Below are positions 35,662 to 45,648 of a DNA stretch of 64,000 bases, in pieces (position 1 is the first letter of the stretch; each line of letters starts with the position of its first letter). The stretch covers positions 1,054,001 through 1,118,000 of the forward strand of contig NZ_CP059431.1 in the NCBI RefSeq assembly GCF_013874595.1. Direction: 5' to 3'. A program made the position numbers and the translations under genes. Source of the stretch: Flavobacterium sp. xlx-214 (lineage in GTDB: Bacteria > Bacteroidota > Bacteroidia > Flavobacteriales > Flavobacteriaceae). A model generated the notes under the pieces. The model saw nothing but the letters and a program-made list of their open reading frames with translations, had not been told where the DNA came from and ran no database searches.

Positions 35662-37098
35662 ATGGAATATAATCCTTTTGAAACAGATTTTGACAAATTA
35701 AAATTTAGTGATTTAGAAAGTTTAATTACTAAAGAAATTGGAGAAGGTTGGTACATAGAATACAAAAGCATTATTCCAAAGACGAATGGAAAACTAGATA
35801 ATATAAAAATTTCTAAATCTATATCATCATTTGCCAATACAAAAGGTGGTTGGATTTTTTGGGGAATTACATGTGATAGTAGTAATAAACCTGTTTCACT
35901 TGAAGGAATAGATATCACTGAATATAGAAACTTTGAAGACCAAATTTCCCAAATAATTAATTCCAATATAAGCCCTAAGCCATTTTATCATTTAAAAGTA
36001 ATTGATGTAGAAAATGGTAATGTTATTATTGTCTTTTGTATTGAAGAAAGTCCCACACCGCCATATATTACAAGTCAAGGCGTAATATATCAAAGAGAAA
36101 ATAACGAATCAAAGCCAATTAAAGATCGATACATTATTGAAAAACTAAACGAAAAAACAAACAATTATTATAAGTCAATTGAAAGGTTTAGCAAATTTAA
36201 TTTACCTGAAACTAAAGGACAAGCCAACTGGAATCAAACTTATTTAGAACTTTATCTTTTTCCACTTCCTTTTAACGAATTTAAATTTAAAAATTTTTAC
36301 TCTTCTGATTTTTTTAAAAATGTAGCTGTTAGATTTTATCAAAATACGCAATTCGCTTTTAACTCCGAAGAAGAAAAGTCTGTAAGCTTGAACTTAGGAT
36401 TTAATAGTATTTATAGTTCAGAACGCTCAATTATTATTAGACCAATAAGTGACAGCAATTTAATTTATAAATCCACTACTGTCGAACTATTTGATAATGG
36501 AAATCTGAAATTTTTAATTCCTTTACATGAATTTAAAACGGATAATATTCCAGCACATTATGAAAATTCAAACACTATAGAATACTTACTTAATAAATAT
36601 AGTCCATATGATACATTTTATGATTTTGATAATATGGAAATGGATAAAAAAACTTTACGTAGAGTAGATACTGATTTTGTCAATCATGTCAAATTTATTG
36701 ATGGGCATGAACTCATATTAACAATTATGATAATAGTTACTAAATATAAATCTATACTTGAAGATAATGATTTTGATTTTAAGAATGAAATTGGATTTAG
36801 AACAAAAATAAGTGATTGTTGGAGAAAATTTGTTTTCTTCGATAATGAGGATTATCTAGAAAAATTAAAGCTTTACAATATTCCCTTGTCTCCAAAATCA
36901 GAAATTGAAATACCTGAATTTAAAAATGGTAATTATTATGTAATTGACCTTTCAGAAAATTATTCTTTTATACATATTGCAAGAAATATAATGGAAGGTA
37001 TTGGTCTTCCCGATTCGCAAACTATCAAATATTATGAAATAATAAATAAAGCGTTTGAGAGGTATTTTAAAATTAAAAACTCTAACGATGTAAGTTAA
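35662..37098 (+). CDS. AlbA_2 (Schlafen-type) domain protein
   Basis: 478 residues from ATG 35662 (an ATG at 35629 would add 11). Residues about 20-150 form an AlbA_2/Schlafen domain: E-G-W-Y-I-E-Y-K-S-I-I-P (the acidic strand), then I-S-K-S-I-S-S-F-A-N-T-K-G-G-W-I-F-W-G-I, and P-P-Y-I-T-S-Q-G-V-I-Y-Q-R near 150. Such domains bind or cut nucleic acids in regulators and defence proteins. No ATPase C-terminal domain of the usual ATP_HATPase type is visible; the last 300 residues are unrecognised. Lower GC than its neighbours and an upstream repeat array hint at an acquired gene. Confidence 0.78.
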   Translation: MEYNPFETDFDKLKFSDLESLITKEIGEGWYIEYKSIIPKTNGKLDNIKISKSISSFANTKGGWIFWGITCDSSNKPVSLEGIDITEYRNFEDQISQIINSNISPKPFYHLKVIDVENGNVIIVFCIEESPTPPYITSQGVIYQRENNESKPIKDRYIIEKLNEKTNNYYKSIERFSKFNLPETKGQANWNQTYLELYLFPLPFNEFKFKNFYSSDFFKNVAVRFYQNTQFAFNSEEEKSVSLNLGFNSIYSSERSIIIRPISDSNLIYKSTTVELFDNGNLKFLIPLHEFKTDNIPAHYENSNTIEYLLNKYSPYDTFYDFDNMEMDKKTLRRVDTDFVNHVKFIDGHELILTIMIIVTKYKSILEDNDFDFKNEIGFRTKISDCWRKFVFFDNEDYLEKLKLYNIPLSPKSEIEIPEFKNGNYYVIDLSENYSFIHIARNIMEGIGLPDSQTIKYYEIINKAFERYFKIKNSNDVS

Positions 37099-37170
37099 CA
37101 TGTTAACAATGAAGTTTGTGTAATTGAAGGGTTTTCGTTAAAAATAAAACTTTCATCTTTAAAACCATAA

Positions 37171-37200
37171 AAAAAGGCTTGATTAAATTCAAGCCTTTTT
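37171..37200. terminator. bidirectional terminator
   Basis: Stem GGCTTGA / TCAAGCC with A- and T-runs on either side, between the convergent AlbA_2 gene and the 37202 gene. Confidence 0.9.
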
Positions 37201-37201
37201 T

Positions 37202-37759
37202 TTAAAAAGTATATCCTAATTTAACACCTGCTTTAAAAACAAAATTGTCAAAATATTGGTTGTCCACATCGCCTTTGCCTTTAACTTCCCATTTCCAGTT
37301 AAAACCAACCGATGGATCAATGCTTAGGTTTTTAGTTAATTGAATTTTGTAACCTACATTAGGGTTAAAAATACTCCAATAACTATATTTCCCTTCAAAA
37401 GGTTGTCCGTTTACAGTATCGTCAAACTTAATTTCACCATGCGTTAAAAAGTTTTCTGCATAAAAACCTTCGCGCATTCCTTTCTTAAAATAGCTTCTGG
37501 TTCCTAATTCAACCACAAAGCCAGTTCCGGTAGTTTTTAAATGTTTTTCATCCAATTTTAATTCGCCGTAGCCTACATTTAAAATCCACGATTCTAAATG
37601 TACATCAGGTGTTCCGCCTTTGTTAAACTCAAAACTAAGTCCGTATTGGGTTGGCTCAGAAAAATTGTAGTTGGCAGATAATGTAATAACATCTTTTTGA
37701 TTTTCTTGTGCAAAAGCAGTTGCAGAGACAAGTCCTAATAAATAAATAAATTTTTTCAT
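37202..37759 (-). CDS. outer-membrane beta-barrel protein
   Basis: 185 residues from ATG 37759. Signal peptide KKFIYLLGLVSATAFAQ. The mature portion is a small eight-strand-type barrel with alternating aromatic residues (Y-K-I-Q-L-T-K-N-L-S-I-D-P-S-V-G-F-N-W) ending in the typical V-K-L-G-Y-T-F. Function not predictable. A longer frame upstream (to 37855) lacks a signal and was rejected. Confidence 0.75.
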   Translation of the reverse strand: MKKFIYLLGLVSATAFAQENQKDVITLSANYNFSEPTQYGLSFEFNKGGTPDVHLESWILNVGYGELKLDEKHLKTTGTGFVVELGTRSYFKKGMREGFYAENFLTHGEIKFDDTVNGQPFEGKYSYWSIFNPNVGYKIQLTKNLSIDPSVGFNWKWEVKGKGDVDNQYFDNFVFKAGVKLGYTF

Positions 37760-37840
37760 GAGTTTGATTGTTTTTAGATTTGATTGGTGCAAGCCAAAAA
37801 ACATACCAAAAATTATGTTAAAATGTGTTTTTTGTAGATT

Positions 37841-37872
37841 AAAAACAAAAGTCACTCATATTGAGTGACTTA
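37841..37872 (-). terminator. terminator of aspartate kinase
   Basis: Perfect 10-bp stem AAGTCACTCA / TGAGTGACTT, 3-nt loop, T-run on the minus strand. Confidence 0.88.
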
Positions 37873-37876
37873 AAAT

Positions 37877-39130
37877 TTATTCTTTTGTTACAATTTGCAT
37901 GGTTTCGCGGTTAATTTGTTTTAATAAAACCGTTTGGTTGGTTAAAACTTTCTGAGCAGCTTCATCGGTAAAATGACGAATGGTATATAAGGAAACATCT
38001 TCATTATAGGTAACATTGAAATTGTTTGAAAGATCGTTTAAAATGGTTTCAAAATTGCCAAATTTATCTTCCACACAAACTGTAAAACTAATTGCCGAGT
38101 TTTGAATAACGTTTACTTTGATGTGTTGTTCTGCAAAGGTTTTAAAAATATCGCTTACTTGATGTTCCATAATAAAAGAGAAATCTTTTGAAGAAATAGA
38201 AACCAATAATTGATTTTTCTTTACAATAAAACACGATGTTGCTGGGTCTAAATCAACTCCCTTTGAAACAGCCGTTCCTGGTAACGTTGGGTTAACAAAC
38301 GATTTTACATACAACGGAATTTCTTTGCGTTGTAACGGTTGTAATGTTTTTGGATGAATAACCGATGCACCGTAAAAAGCCAACTCAATAGCTTCATGAT
38401 ACGAAATATGATTTAAAAGTACCGTATCTTCAAAATAACGTGGATCGGCATTTAAAACGCCCGGTACATCTTTCCAAATAGTTACGCTTTCGGCATCTAA
38501 ACAATATGCAAAAATAGCTGCAGAATAATCAGAACCTTCTCTACCTAATGTTACCGAAAAATGATTAGGATCTGATCCTATAAACCCTTGTGTTATGTAT
38601 AATTTTTGACCTTGTAATTGATTCTTGATATTTTGCTCTGTAGCTTGCCAATCAACCATACCATCGCGGTACGTTGTGTCGGTTTTAATTAAATTTCTAG
38701 CATCAATCCAAACATTTTCAATAGATTGATCGTTAAAGAAATAACTTAAAATAGTGGTTGATAAAATTTCGCCATACGATACAATTTGATCGTACACAAA
38801 GTTATAATTGGGCGATTTGTTAATGCTAAGGAAAAATTCCATTTCGCCAAACAAAACATTTATCTTATCAAAAACTAAGTGATTTTTATTTTCAAACAAA
38901 TCATTTGTAATATCTAAATGATAGTTCTTTATAATTTGAATGGCGTTCTTCAGCTCTTCGGGTTTCTTAAAATAAGCGTTTACAACATCTTCTAAGGCGT
39001 TTGTTGTTTTGCCCATTGCCGATGCAATAATTAAACTGTTGTTGTAACCTACGGTTTGTAAAACGTTGAAAACGTTGCGAATTGCTTGCGGATCTTTAAT
39101 CGACGCACCTCCAAATTTAAATACTTTCAT
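37877..39130 (-). CDS. aspartate kinase
   Basis: 417 residues. Phosphorylates Asp at the entry to Lys, Thr and Met synthesis. The N-terminal K-F-G-G-A-S (5-10) and G-R-E-G-S-D-Y-S-A (about 196-204) are the kinase signatures; C-terminal ACT domains (about 300-417) allow feedback control, here of the monofunctional type without homoserine dehydrogenase. Well-formed minus-strand promoter just upstream (39188-39217). Single-gene unit with its own terminator. Confidence 0.92.
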   Translation of the reverse strand: MKVFKFGGASIKDPQAIRNVFNVLQTVGYNNSLIIASAMGKTTNALEDVVNAYFKKPEELKNAIQIIKNYHLDITNDLFENKNHLVFDKINVLFGEMEFFLSINKSPNYNFVYDQIVSYGEILSTTILSYFFNDQSIENVWIDARNLIKTDTTYRDGMVDWQATEQNIKNQLQGQKLYITQGFIGSDPNHFSVTLGREGSDYSAAIFAYCLDAESVTIWKDVPGVLNADPRYFEDTVLLNHISYHEAIELAFYGASVIHPKTLQPLQRKEIPLYVKSFVNPTLPGTAVSKGVDLDPATSCFIVKKNQLLVSISSKDFSFIMEHQVSDIFKTFAEQHIKVNVIQNSAISFTVCVEDKFGNFETILNDLSNNFNVTYNEDVSLYTIRHFTDEAAQKVLTNQTVLLKQINRETMQIVTKE

Positions 39131-39187
39131 TTTGCTTTAATAGTACATTAAGTTCATAATTAATAAAAATTGTTTTGTTTGTTTGTG

Positions 39188-39217
39188 CAAAAATAAGGAA
39201 GCAATTGTTTTATACAA
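39188..39217 (-). promoter_or_regulatory. Bacteroidota-type promoter of aspartate kinase
   Basis: On the minus strand TTG (39215-39217), 19-base spacer, TATTTTTG (39188-39195). Exact consensus; the ATG is about 57 bases downstream. Confidence 0.7.
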
Positions 39218-39301
39218 TACCAAGTTTTTAAAAAACGAAAAAGAAACTTATTTTCACGCACATTTTACCGATATTTGTAACACTTTTACAACAACACAAA
39301 A

Positions 39302-40297
39302 ATGGAAGAAAGATTTATTACTTTAGGTGAGTTTATTATTAAAAAGCAGAGTGATTTTCCGTATTCATCTGGAGAGTTATCTCGTTTGATGAATTCAATT
39401 CGTTTGGCAGCAAAAATTGTGAGTCAAAAAGTAAATCAAGCTGGTTTGGTTGATATTACGGGTGCTTTTGGCAAAGAAAACATTCAAGGAGAACAACAAC
39501 AAAAGTTAGATGTTTTTGCCAACGATGTTTTCATACAAACCTTAACAAATAGAGAAATTGTTTGTGGAATTGGATCTGAAGAAAACGATGATTTTATTAC
39601 CATTTCTGGTGCAAATAATTGTAATACAAATAAATATGTGGTTTTGATGGATCCGTTGGATGGGTCTTCAAACATTGATGTAAATGTTTCTGTAGGAACC
39701 ATTTTTTCGATCTACAGAAGAGTTTCTGAAACAGGAACGCCTGTAACGCAAGCCGATTTTTTACAAAAAGGTGTTCATCAAGTAGCGGCAGGTTATGTAA
39801 TTTACGGATCGTCAACCATGTTGGTGTATACAACAGGTAACGGAGTAAATGGTTTTACATTAGATCCAGCTTTAGGAACCTTCTTTTTATCGCATCCTGA
39901 TATGAAAATTAAGGAAGATGGAGAGATTTTTTCTGTAAACGAAGGAAACTATAAGCAATTTGCCGATGGTGTAAAAAAGTATATTGATTTTTGTAAAGAT
40001 GATGCATCTAAAAAACCGTACAGTGGCAGATATATTGGTAGTTTGGTTGCCGATGTGCACAGAAATCTTTTAAAAGGTGGTATTTATATGTACCCAGGAA
40101 CGGTATCAAAACCTAATGGTAAATTACGATTGTTGTATGAGTGCAATCCGTTTGCAATGATTATAGAACAAGCTGGTGGTAAAGCAACCGATGGTAAAAC
40201 TAGAATTCTTGAAATTGAGCCAACTGAATTGCATCAACGAGTGCCTATTTTTTGTGGAAGTAAAAATATGGTTGATACTTTAGAAAGTTATCTATAA
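39302..40297 (+). CDS. fbp: fructose-1,6-bisphosphatase class I
   Basis: 331 residues. Removes the 1-phosphate from fructose-1,6-bisphosphate in gluconeogenesis. The metal motif D-P-L-D-G-S-S (117-123), the G-S-E-E-N-D metal region (91-96) and the sugar-phosphate site [12 protein letters not shown] (about 241-252) are intact, as is the C-terminal [15 protein letters not shown]. Length standard. Convergent with the TerB-like gene, sharing a terminator. Confidence 0.96.
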   Translation: MEERFITLGEFIIKKQSDFPYSSGELSRLMNSIRLAAKIVSQKVNQAGLVDITGAFGKENIQGEQQQKLDVFANDVFIQTLTNREIVCGIGSEENDDFITISGANNCNTNKYVVLMDPLDGSSNIDVNVSVGTIFSIYRRVSETGTPVTQADFLQKGVHQVAAGYVIYGSSTMLVYTTGNGVNGFTLDPALGTFFLSHPDMKIKEDGEIFSVNEGNYKQFADGVKKYIDFCKDDASKKPYSGRYIGSLVADVHRNLLKGGIYMYPGTVSKPNGKLRLLYECNPFAMIIEQAGGKATDGKTRILEIEPTELHQRVPIFCGSKNMVDTLESYL

Positions 40298-40300
40298 ACA

Positions 40301-40328
40301 AAAAAGCGAGTTATTAACTCGCTTTTTT
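40301..40328. terminator. bidirectional terminator
   Basis: Stem AAAAAGCGAGTT / AACTCGCTTTTT with a 3-nt loop between fbp and the TerB-like gene. Confidence 0.9.
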
Positions 40329-40763
40329 GTTGATTGCTTTTATGTAAACATCCATTTCTTCTTTAAAATCATCTAAATTATATTCCATTACTAATAAACT
40401 CAACGCTTTATCGGTAATTAGTTGAATGTTGCCTGCAAAACCTAAGGCTGAGGTAAATTTTCGTAATGTAGATTTTTGTTCAGGCCCTAAGATATGATTA
40501 ATAAAAACCATACGAGCTAAATCATACAAGCGCTCAATACGTTGTTCTTGCAAGTACGGCGGGTTTACTGGGTAACCATTAGGGTTTTTTAAAATAGCTT
40601 TGTAATCTTCTTCGCTAATATCTAATTTATTGGCTAAGGCATCAATAAAACAACGTTCCGTTTCGGTATATTCACCATCATTATAGGCTACTCTTACAAT
40701 AGATGCAAAGTGCCCTTTGTTTCGGTCTTTAAAACCAGAATCATATATATCTTGATATAACAT
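40314..40763 (-). CDS. TerB-like protein
   Basis: 149 residues, mostly helical. N-terminal L-Y-Q-D-I-Y-D-S-G-F-K-D-R-N-K-G-H-F-A and V-R-V-A-Y-N-D-G-E-Y-T-E-T-E-R are the acidic EF-hand-like helices of the TerB/DjlA fold, and D-I-S-E-E-D-Y is the second. TerB-like proteins bind metal and occur in tellurite or stress systems; this stand-alone form is common in Flavobacteriia and its role is unknown. No other ter genes are near. The gene's 3' end overlaps the terminator stem. Confidence 0.75.
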   Translation of the reverse strand: MLYQDIYDSGFKDRNKGHFASIVRVAYNDGEYTETERCFIDALANKLDISEEDYKAILKNPNGYPVNPPYLQEQRIERLYDLARMVFINHILGPEQKSTLRKFTSALGFAGNIQLITDKALSLLVMEYNLDDFKEEMDVYIKAINKKAS

Positions 40764-40909
40764 AATAAACTTTTTTAGGTGTTAATCAGGTTAAATTTAA
40801 CGTAAAAATAATATTAATGAAAATATTTGGCTAAATATTTAGAATTAATTAATGTAGATTAATTTTTAAAAACAATTCGTTTTTAGCTGAAATATATTGC
40901 TTTAAAAGT

Positions 40910-40939
40910 TTTGCGTTGTGTTTCTTTTACGTACTTTTG
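40910..40939 (+). promoter_or_regulatory. Bacteroidota-type promoter upstream of the dCMP-deaminase-like gene
   Basis: TTTG (40910-40913), 18-base spacer, TACTTTTG (40932-40939): exact consensus, 51 bases before the ATG at 40991. Confidence 0.72.
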
Positions 40940-40990
40940 CACTACTATTTTGTGTTAAAAAATATATAATTTTTTTGTTTTTTCAACTTT

Positions 40991-41437
40991 ATGAAAAACC
41001 TTAATAAGCTGCAGAAATACGATAAAGCTTACCTACGCATTGCAAAAGAGTGGGGGCAATTATCATACTGTCAGCGCAAAAAAGTTGGTGCCATTATCGT
41101 AAAAGATAAGATGATTATTTCTGATGGATATAACGGAACACCATCGGGGTTTGAAAATTGTTGCGAAGATGAAGAAGGTACAACTAAATGGTATGTATTG
41201 CATGCAGAGGCTAATGCTATTTTAAAAGTAGCTAGATCTACACAGTCTTGTGACGGTGCAACACTTTACATCACCATGAGTCCTTGTAAAGATTGTAGTA
41301 AATTAATACATCAATCGGGTATTGTACGGGTTGTTTATCAAAATGGTTATAAAGATTTAGCTGGTATTGATTTTTTAAAGAGAGCTGGGGTAGAAGTGAT
41401 TCAGATTGAGGATTTAAGCTCTTTGTTGTATGAGTAA
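40991..41437 (+). CDS. deoxycytidylate deaminase family protein
   Basis: 148 residues. Zinc-dependent deaminase: H-A-E-A-N-A-I (H71, catalytic E73) and P-C-K-D-C (C99, C102) coordinate and activate the metal-bound water. The N-G-T-P-S-G-F segment (48-54) is that of the dCMP deaminase/ComEB family, which makes dUMP for thymidylate synthesis. Substrate dCMP is inferred. Eight bases overlap with the following protease gene, so the two are translationally coupled. Confidence 0.9.
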   Translation: MKNLNKLQKYDKAYLRIAKEWGQLSYCQRKKVGAIIVKDKMIISDGYNGTPSGFENCCEDEEGTTKWYVLHAEANAILKVARSTQSCDGATLYITMSPCKDCSKLIHQSGIVRVVYQNGYKDLAGIDFLKRAGVEVIQIEDLSSLLYE

Positions 41438-43004
41438 AAAAAATTATTTATGGCCTTTATTAACTACAGGGTCATTAGCTGTTGGTATTGTTTTAGGAGG
41501 TTTTTTTACTAAAAACGGAACTCCTTTTTCTGTTAAAGAAGATACCGGACGTGTTAAATTAAATAAATTAATCGATTTAATTGAACAAGAATACGTTGAT
41601 AACGTAAATACCGATTCTATTATAGATATGACGGTAAATAACATCTTGGCTCAATTAGATCCGCATTCTACTTATATTTCAAAATCAGAATTTGATGAGG
41701 TGCAAAACGTAATGAAAGGTTCGTTTGTTGGTATTGGCATCAATTACTATGTTTTAAACGATACTTTGGCTGTTGTAAAACCTTTGCCGGGCGGTCCGTC
41801 TGATAAAGCAGGATTAAAAGCAGGAGATCGTATTTTATATGCAGAAAAAGTACAGTTGTATAACCAAGGTTTCTCTAACGATTCTATCATCAATCTTTTA
41901 AAAGGTAATGCGGGTTCTAAGGCATTATTGAAAGTTTATCGTAAATCGACTAATAAAATTTTTGATGTTCAAATAACACGTGGCGAAGTGCCTTTGAAAA
42001 GTGTTGATGTTGCCATTAAAATTGATAATAAACGCGGTTATATTAAAATCAATCGCTTTGCCGAAACTACGTATGCCGAGTTTAAAGCTGGTTTAGAAAG
42101 TTTGTTGAAGCAAGGTGTTTCAGAATTGGTGTTAGATTTACGTGAAAACGGTGGTGGTTATATGGAGCCAGCTATACAAATTGCTGATGATTTCTTAAAT
42201 GGAGGCGATGTTATTGTAAAAACCGTTAATAAAAAAGGGAACGTAAAAGTTACCAAAGCATCTAACAAAGGATTGTTTACTGATAAAAAGCTTTTTGTTT
42301 TAATTAATGAAAATTCAGCATCGGCAAGTGAAATTATTGCAGGTGCCATTCAAGATAACGATCGTGGCACCATCATTGGTCGCCGTTCATACGGAAAAGG
42401 CTTGGTGCAACGTGAAATGTATTTAGGCGATGGTTCTGCTGTACGTTTAACTACAGCGCGTTATTATACGCCTTCGGGTAGATCAATCCAAAAACCATAT
42501 CAGCAAGGAATAGATGAATATAACAACGATTTAAACAAACGTTTTGAATCGGGCGAGTTGTATTCTAAAGATAGTATTCATTTAGCCGATAGTCTTAAAT
42601 TTAAAACAACTGGCGGACGTGTTGTTTTTGGTGGTGGTGGTATTGTGCCAGATGTGTTTGTGCCTTTAAAAAACAAACATGGTGAAGATGCTATACAGTT
42701 GTTAATGAAAACTAGTTTGGTGAGTTATTATGTTTTTGAGGAGATTGAAACGGAGCGTGATTATTTACAACGATTATCGCCAACTCAATTGGCTGAATTG
42801 ATTTACAAGAATCCAAAGTATTTTAACGATTTAAAAACGCATTTAAAGAAAAGTGGTTTGACCTTTAATTTAGATCGTCACAAGGATAATATTATGTTTT
42901 ATTTGGTAGCAGAATATATGCATCAGTTATACGATGATAATGCTTATTACCATTGGATTTTACAACAAGATCCTATGATACAAAAAACAAACGCTTTAAA
43001 GTAA
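41430..43004 (+). CDS. S41 family C-terminal processing peptidase
   Basis: 524 residues. Periplasmic tail-specific protease. One N-terminal signal anchor (about 6-26). A PDZ domain covers about 95-175 (F-V-G-I-G-I-N-Y-Y...G-P-S-D-K-A-G-L-K-A-G-D). The catalytic Ser/Lys dyad is S298 in N-E-N-S-A-S-A-S-E and K323 in R-S-Y-G-K-G-L-V-Q, 25 residues apart as in Prc/CtpA. Typical Bacteroidota length. Its 3' end carries a 19-bp terminator stem that includes the last codons. Also likely transcribed from the 40910 promoter. Confidence 0.94.
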   Translation: MSKKNYLWPLLTTGSLAVGIVLGGFFTKNGTPFSVKEDTGRVKLNKLIDLIEQEYVDNVNTDSIIDMTVNNILAQLDPHSTYISKSEFDEVQNVMKGSFVGIGINYYVLNDTLAVVKPLPGGPSDKAGLKAGDRILYAEKVQLYNQGFSNDSIINLLKGNAGSKALLKVYRKSTNKIFDVQITRGEVPLKSVDVAIKIDNKRGYIKINRFAETTYAEFKAGLESLLKQGVSELVLDLRENGGGYMEPAIQIADDFLNGGDVIVKTVNKKGNVKVTKASNKGLFTDKKLFVLINENSASASEIIAGAIQDNDRGTIIGRRSYGKGLVQREMYLGDGSAVRLTTARYYTPSGRSIQKPYQQGIDEYNNDLNKRFESGELYSKDSIHLADSLKFKTTGGRVVFGGGGIVPDVFVPLKNKHGEDAIQLLMKTSLVSYYVFEEIETERDYLQRLSPTQLAELIYKNPKYFNDLKTHLKKSGLTFNLDRHKDNIMFYLVAEYMHQLYDDNAYYHWILQQDPMIQKTNALK

Positions 43005-43023
43005 TTTAAAGCGTTTGTTTTTT
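42982..43023. terminator. bidirectional terminator overlapping two coding ends
   Basis: Perfect 19-bp stem (AAAAAACAAACGCTTTAAA with complement 43005-43023) and GTAA loop that contains the S41 protease stop codon; its far side touches the stop of the 43022 gene. Confidence 0.92.
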
Positions 43024-43633
43024 ACCAAATCTTCCACCAAGGTTTTGTTTTATTAGTAGATGTTTCAAATTCTTTTAGTTCTTGTGTAAGTTTATCATTA
43101 TAAGTGAGTGATTTTGCTATAAAATGATTGCTATTATATCCTTCAAGATCGATTCCGAATTTTTTAGATAAGTTTAAAATATCGTCAATAAATATTTTTT
43201 CAGAGATATTTACAGATGTTTCTTCGGTTAATGGAGTTCCTTCGTTTTTAATTATTATCCCATCACTCATATAAAAAATACGTTGTATATTTTGATGAAA
43301 TTTAGCGTACCCAAAAGTTGCAGATGTTGTTTGTATGATAAAGGAAAAAACCTCAGTATTTAGCGTGTTTGATATTTGTAAGAGTGTTTCTTCATTTGTA
43401 GAATCAATCATTTCAGGGTCACAAATTATTGTGTAATCATCGCAAAACCAAACGCCTTTTAGTGACAAATCTTTTTTTGAAAATTCAATGTAGTTTTCCC
43501 AAAGATAATTGTTTAAATCTAGAGCATTATTAAAAGAAACATTTTCATTAGTATCTAGATAATCAAAAGATTCAAAAATGGTAGAGAGATATTTTAAGTA
43601 ATTTCCTTTCAGTGCTATTATACTAACTGTCAT
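43022..43633 (-). CDS. hypothetical protein with KPWWKIW tail
   Basis: 203 residues, no family recognised. Soluble, acidic, mixed helix/strand; no signal or membrane segment. The last residues K-P-W-W-K-I-W match the K-P-W-W-K-[FI]-W ending that I recall from a number of small flavobacterial proteins, some annotated as immunity-like, which suggests a conserved docking tail. Sits between the S41 protease and atpC and is probably a separate transcript, since the atp terminator lies at 43652-43680. No toxin partner is visible nearby. Confidence 0.65.
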   Translation of the reverse strand: MTVSIIALKGNYLKYLSTIFESFDYLDTNENVSFNNALDLNNYLWENYIEFSKKDLSLKGVWFCDDYTIICDPEMIDSTNEETLLQISNTLNTEVFSFIIQTTSATFGYAKFHQNIQRIFYMSDGIIIKNEGTPLTEETSVNISEKIFIDDILNLSKKFGIDLEGYNSNHFIAKSLTYNDKLTQELKEFETSTNKTKPWWKIW

Positions 43634-43651
43634 ATTTTTTACTAAATATAA

Positions 43652-43680
43652 AAAAAACCAGCTTATAAAGCTGGTTTTTT
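43652..43680 (-). terminator. terminator of the atpD-atpC operon
   Basis: Stem AAAAAACCAGCTT / AAGCTGGTTTTTT, ATA loop, T-tract on the minus strand, two bases beyond the atpC stop. Confidence 0.9.
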
Positions 43681-43681
43681 A

Positions 43682-43963
43682 TTAATTGGCTAAGATGTTA
43701 ATCTTATTATCTTTTAGTTCTAAAGTACCCGATTTGATAGGTAAATAATAAGTGTTATTATCTATTTTCTCAAAACGATCTTCAAACTGAGGATCAAATT
43801 GTAAATTAGTACCCGCAATTTTAATTCTTCCTTCAGTTAACAAAGAAACAATTGGTGCGTGGTTGTTTAACATTTGAAACTCTCCGTTGATACCAGGAAC
43901 AGAAACCGCAGTTACTTGTCCGTTAAAAAGTATCGCTTCAGGAGAAACAATTTCTAAAATCAT
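43682..43963 (-). CDS. atpC: ATP synthase F1 subunit epsilon
   Basis: 93 residues. Central-stalk subunit that couples rotation and inhibits ATPase activity. Opening L-E-I-V-S-P-E-A-I-L-F and the G-I-N-G-E-F-Q-M-L-N-N-H-A-P-I-V-S segment are diagnostic. It is short: only the N-terminal beta-sandwich is present and the C-terminal helical hairpin (about 40 residues in E. coli) is missing, which is common in Bacteroidota. Follows atpD by 19 bases. Confidence 0.93.
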   Translation of the reverse strand: MILEIVSPEAILFNGQVTAVSVPGINGEFQMLNNHAPIVSLLTEGRIKIAGTNLQFDPQFEDRFEKIDNNTYYLPIKSGTLELKDNKINILAN

Positions 43964-43982
43964 AAGACAGATTTTTTAATAA

Positions 43983-45497
<1,515 letters not shown>

Positions 45498-45610
45498 TTA
45501 TGTATTTATTTAACAGCTAATTATCAATTGCGAAAAAACCACTTTTTTCGATGTGCAAAGATAGTTTTTTTTTGGAAATAATAATAGTGCCTTTATTAAT
45601 ATTTTACACA

Positions 45611-45645
45611 AAAAAAGACGAGTGTTTAAAAACTCGTCCATTTTT
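45611..45645 (-). terminator. terminator of glmS
   Basis: Stem GACGAGT / ACTCGTC with an 8-nt loop; T-run on the minus strand at 45611-45616. Confidence 0.8.
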
Positions 45646-45648
45646 ATA

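Noticed and set aside
35430..35672. 80-codon ORF over the 21-bp array
   Set aside because: The period is a multiple of three, so any frame stays open through the repeats; no start site, no domain, and composition comes from the repeat itself.
40314..40763. Tellurite resistance operon
   Set aside because: Only a single TerB-like domain is present; no terC, terD or terZ-type genes around it.
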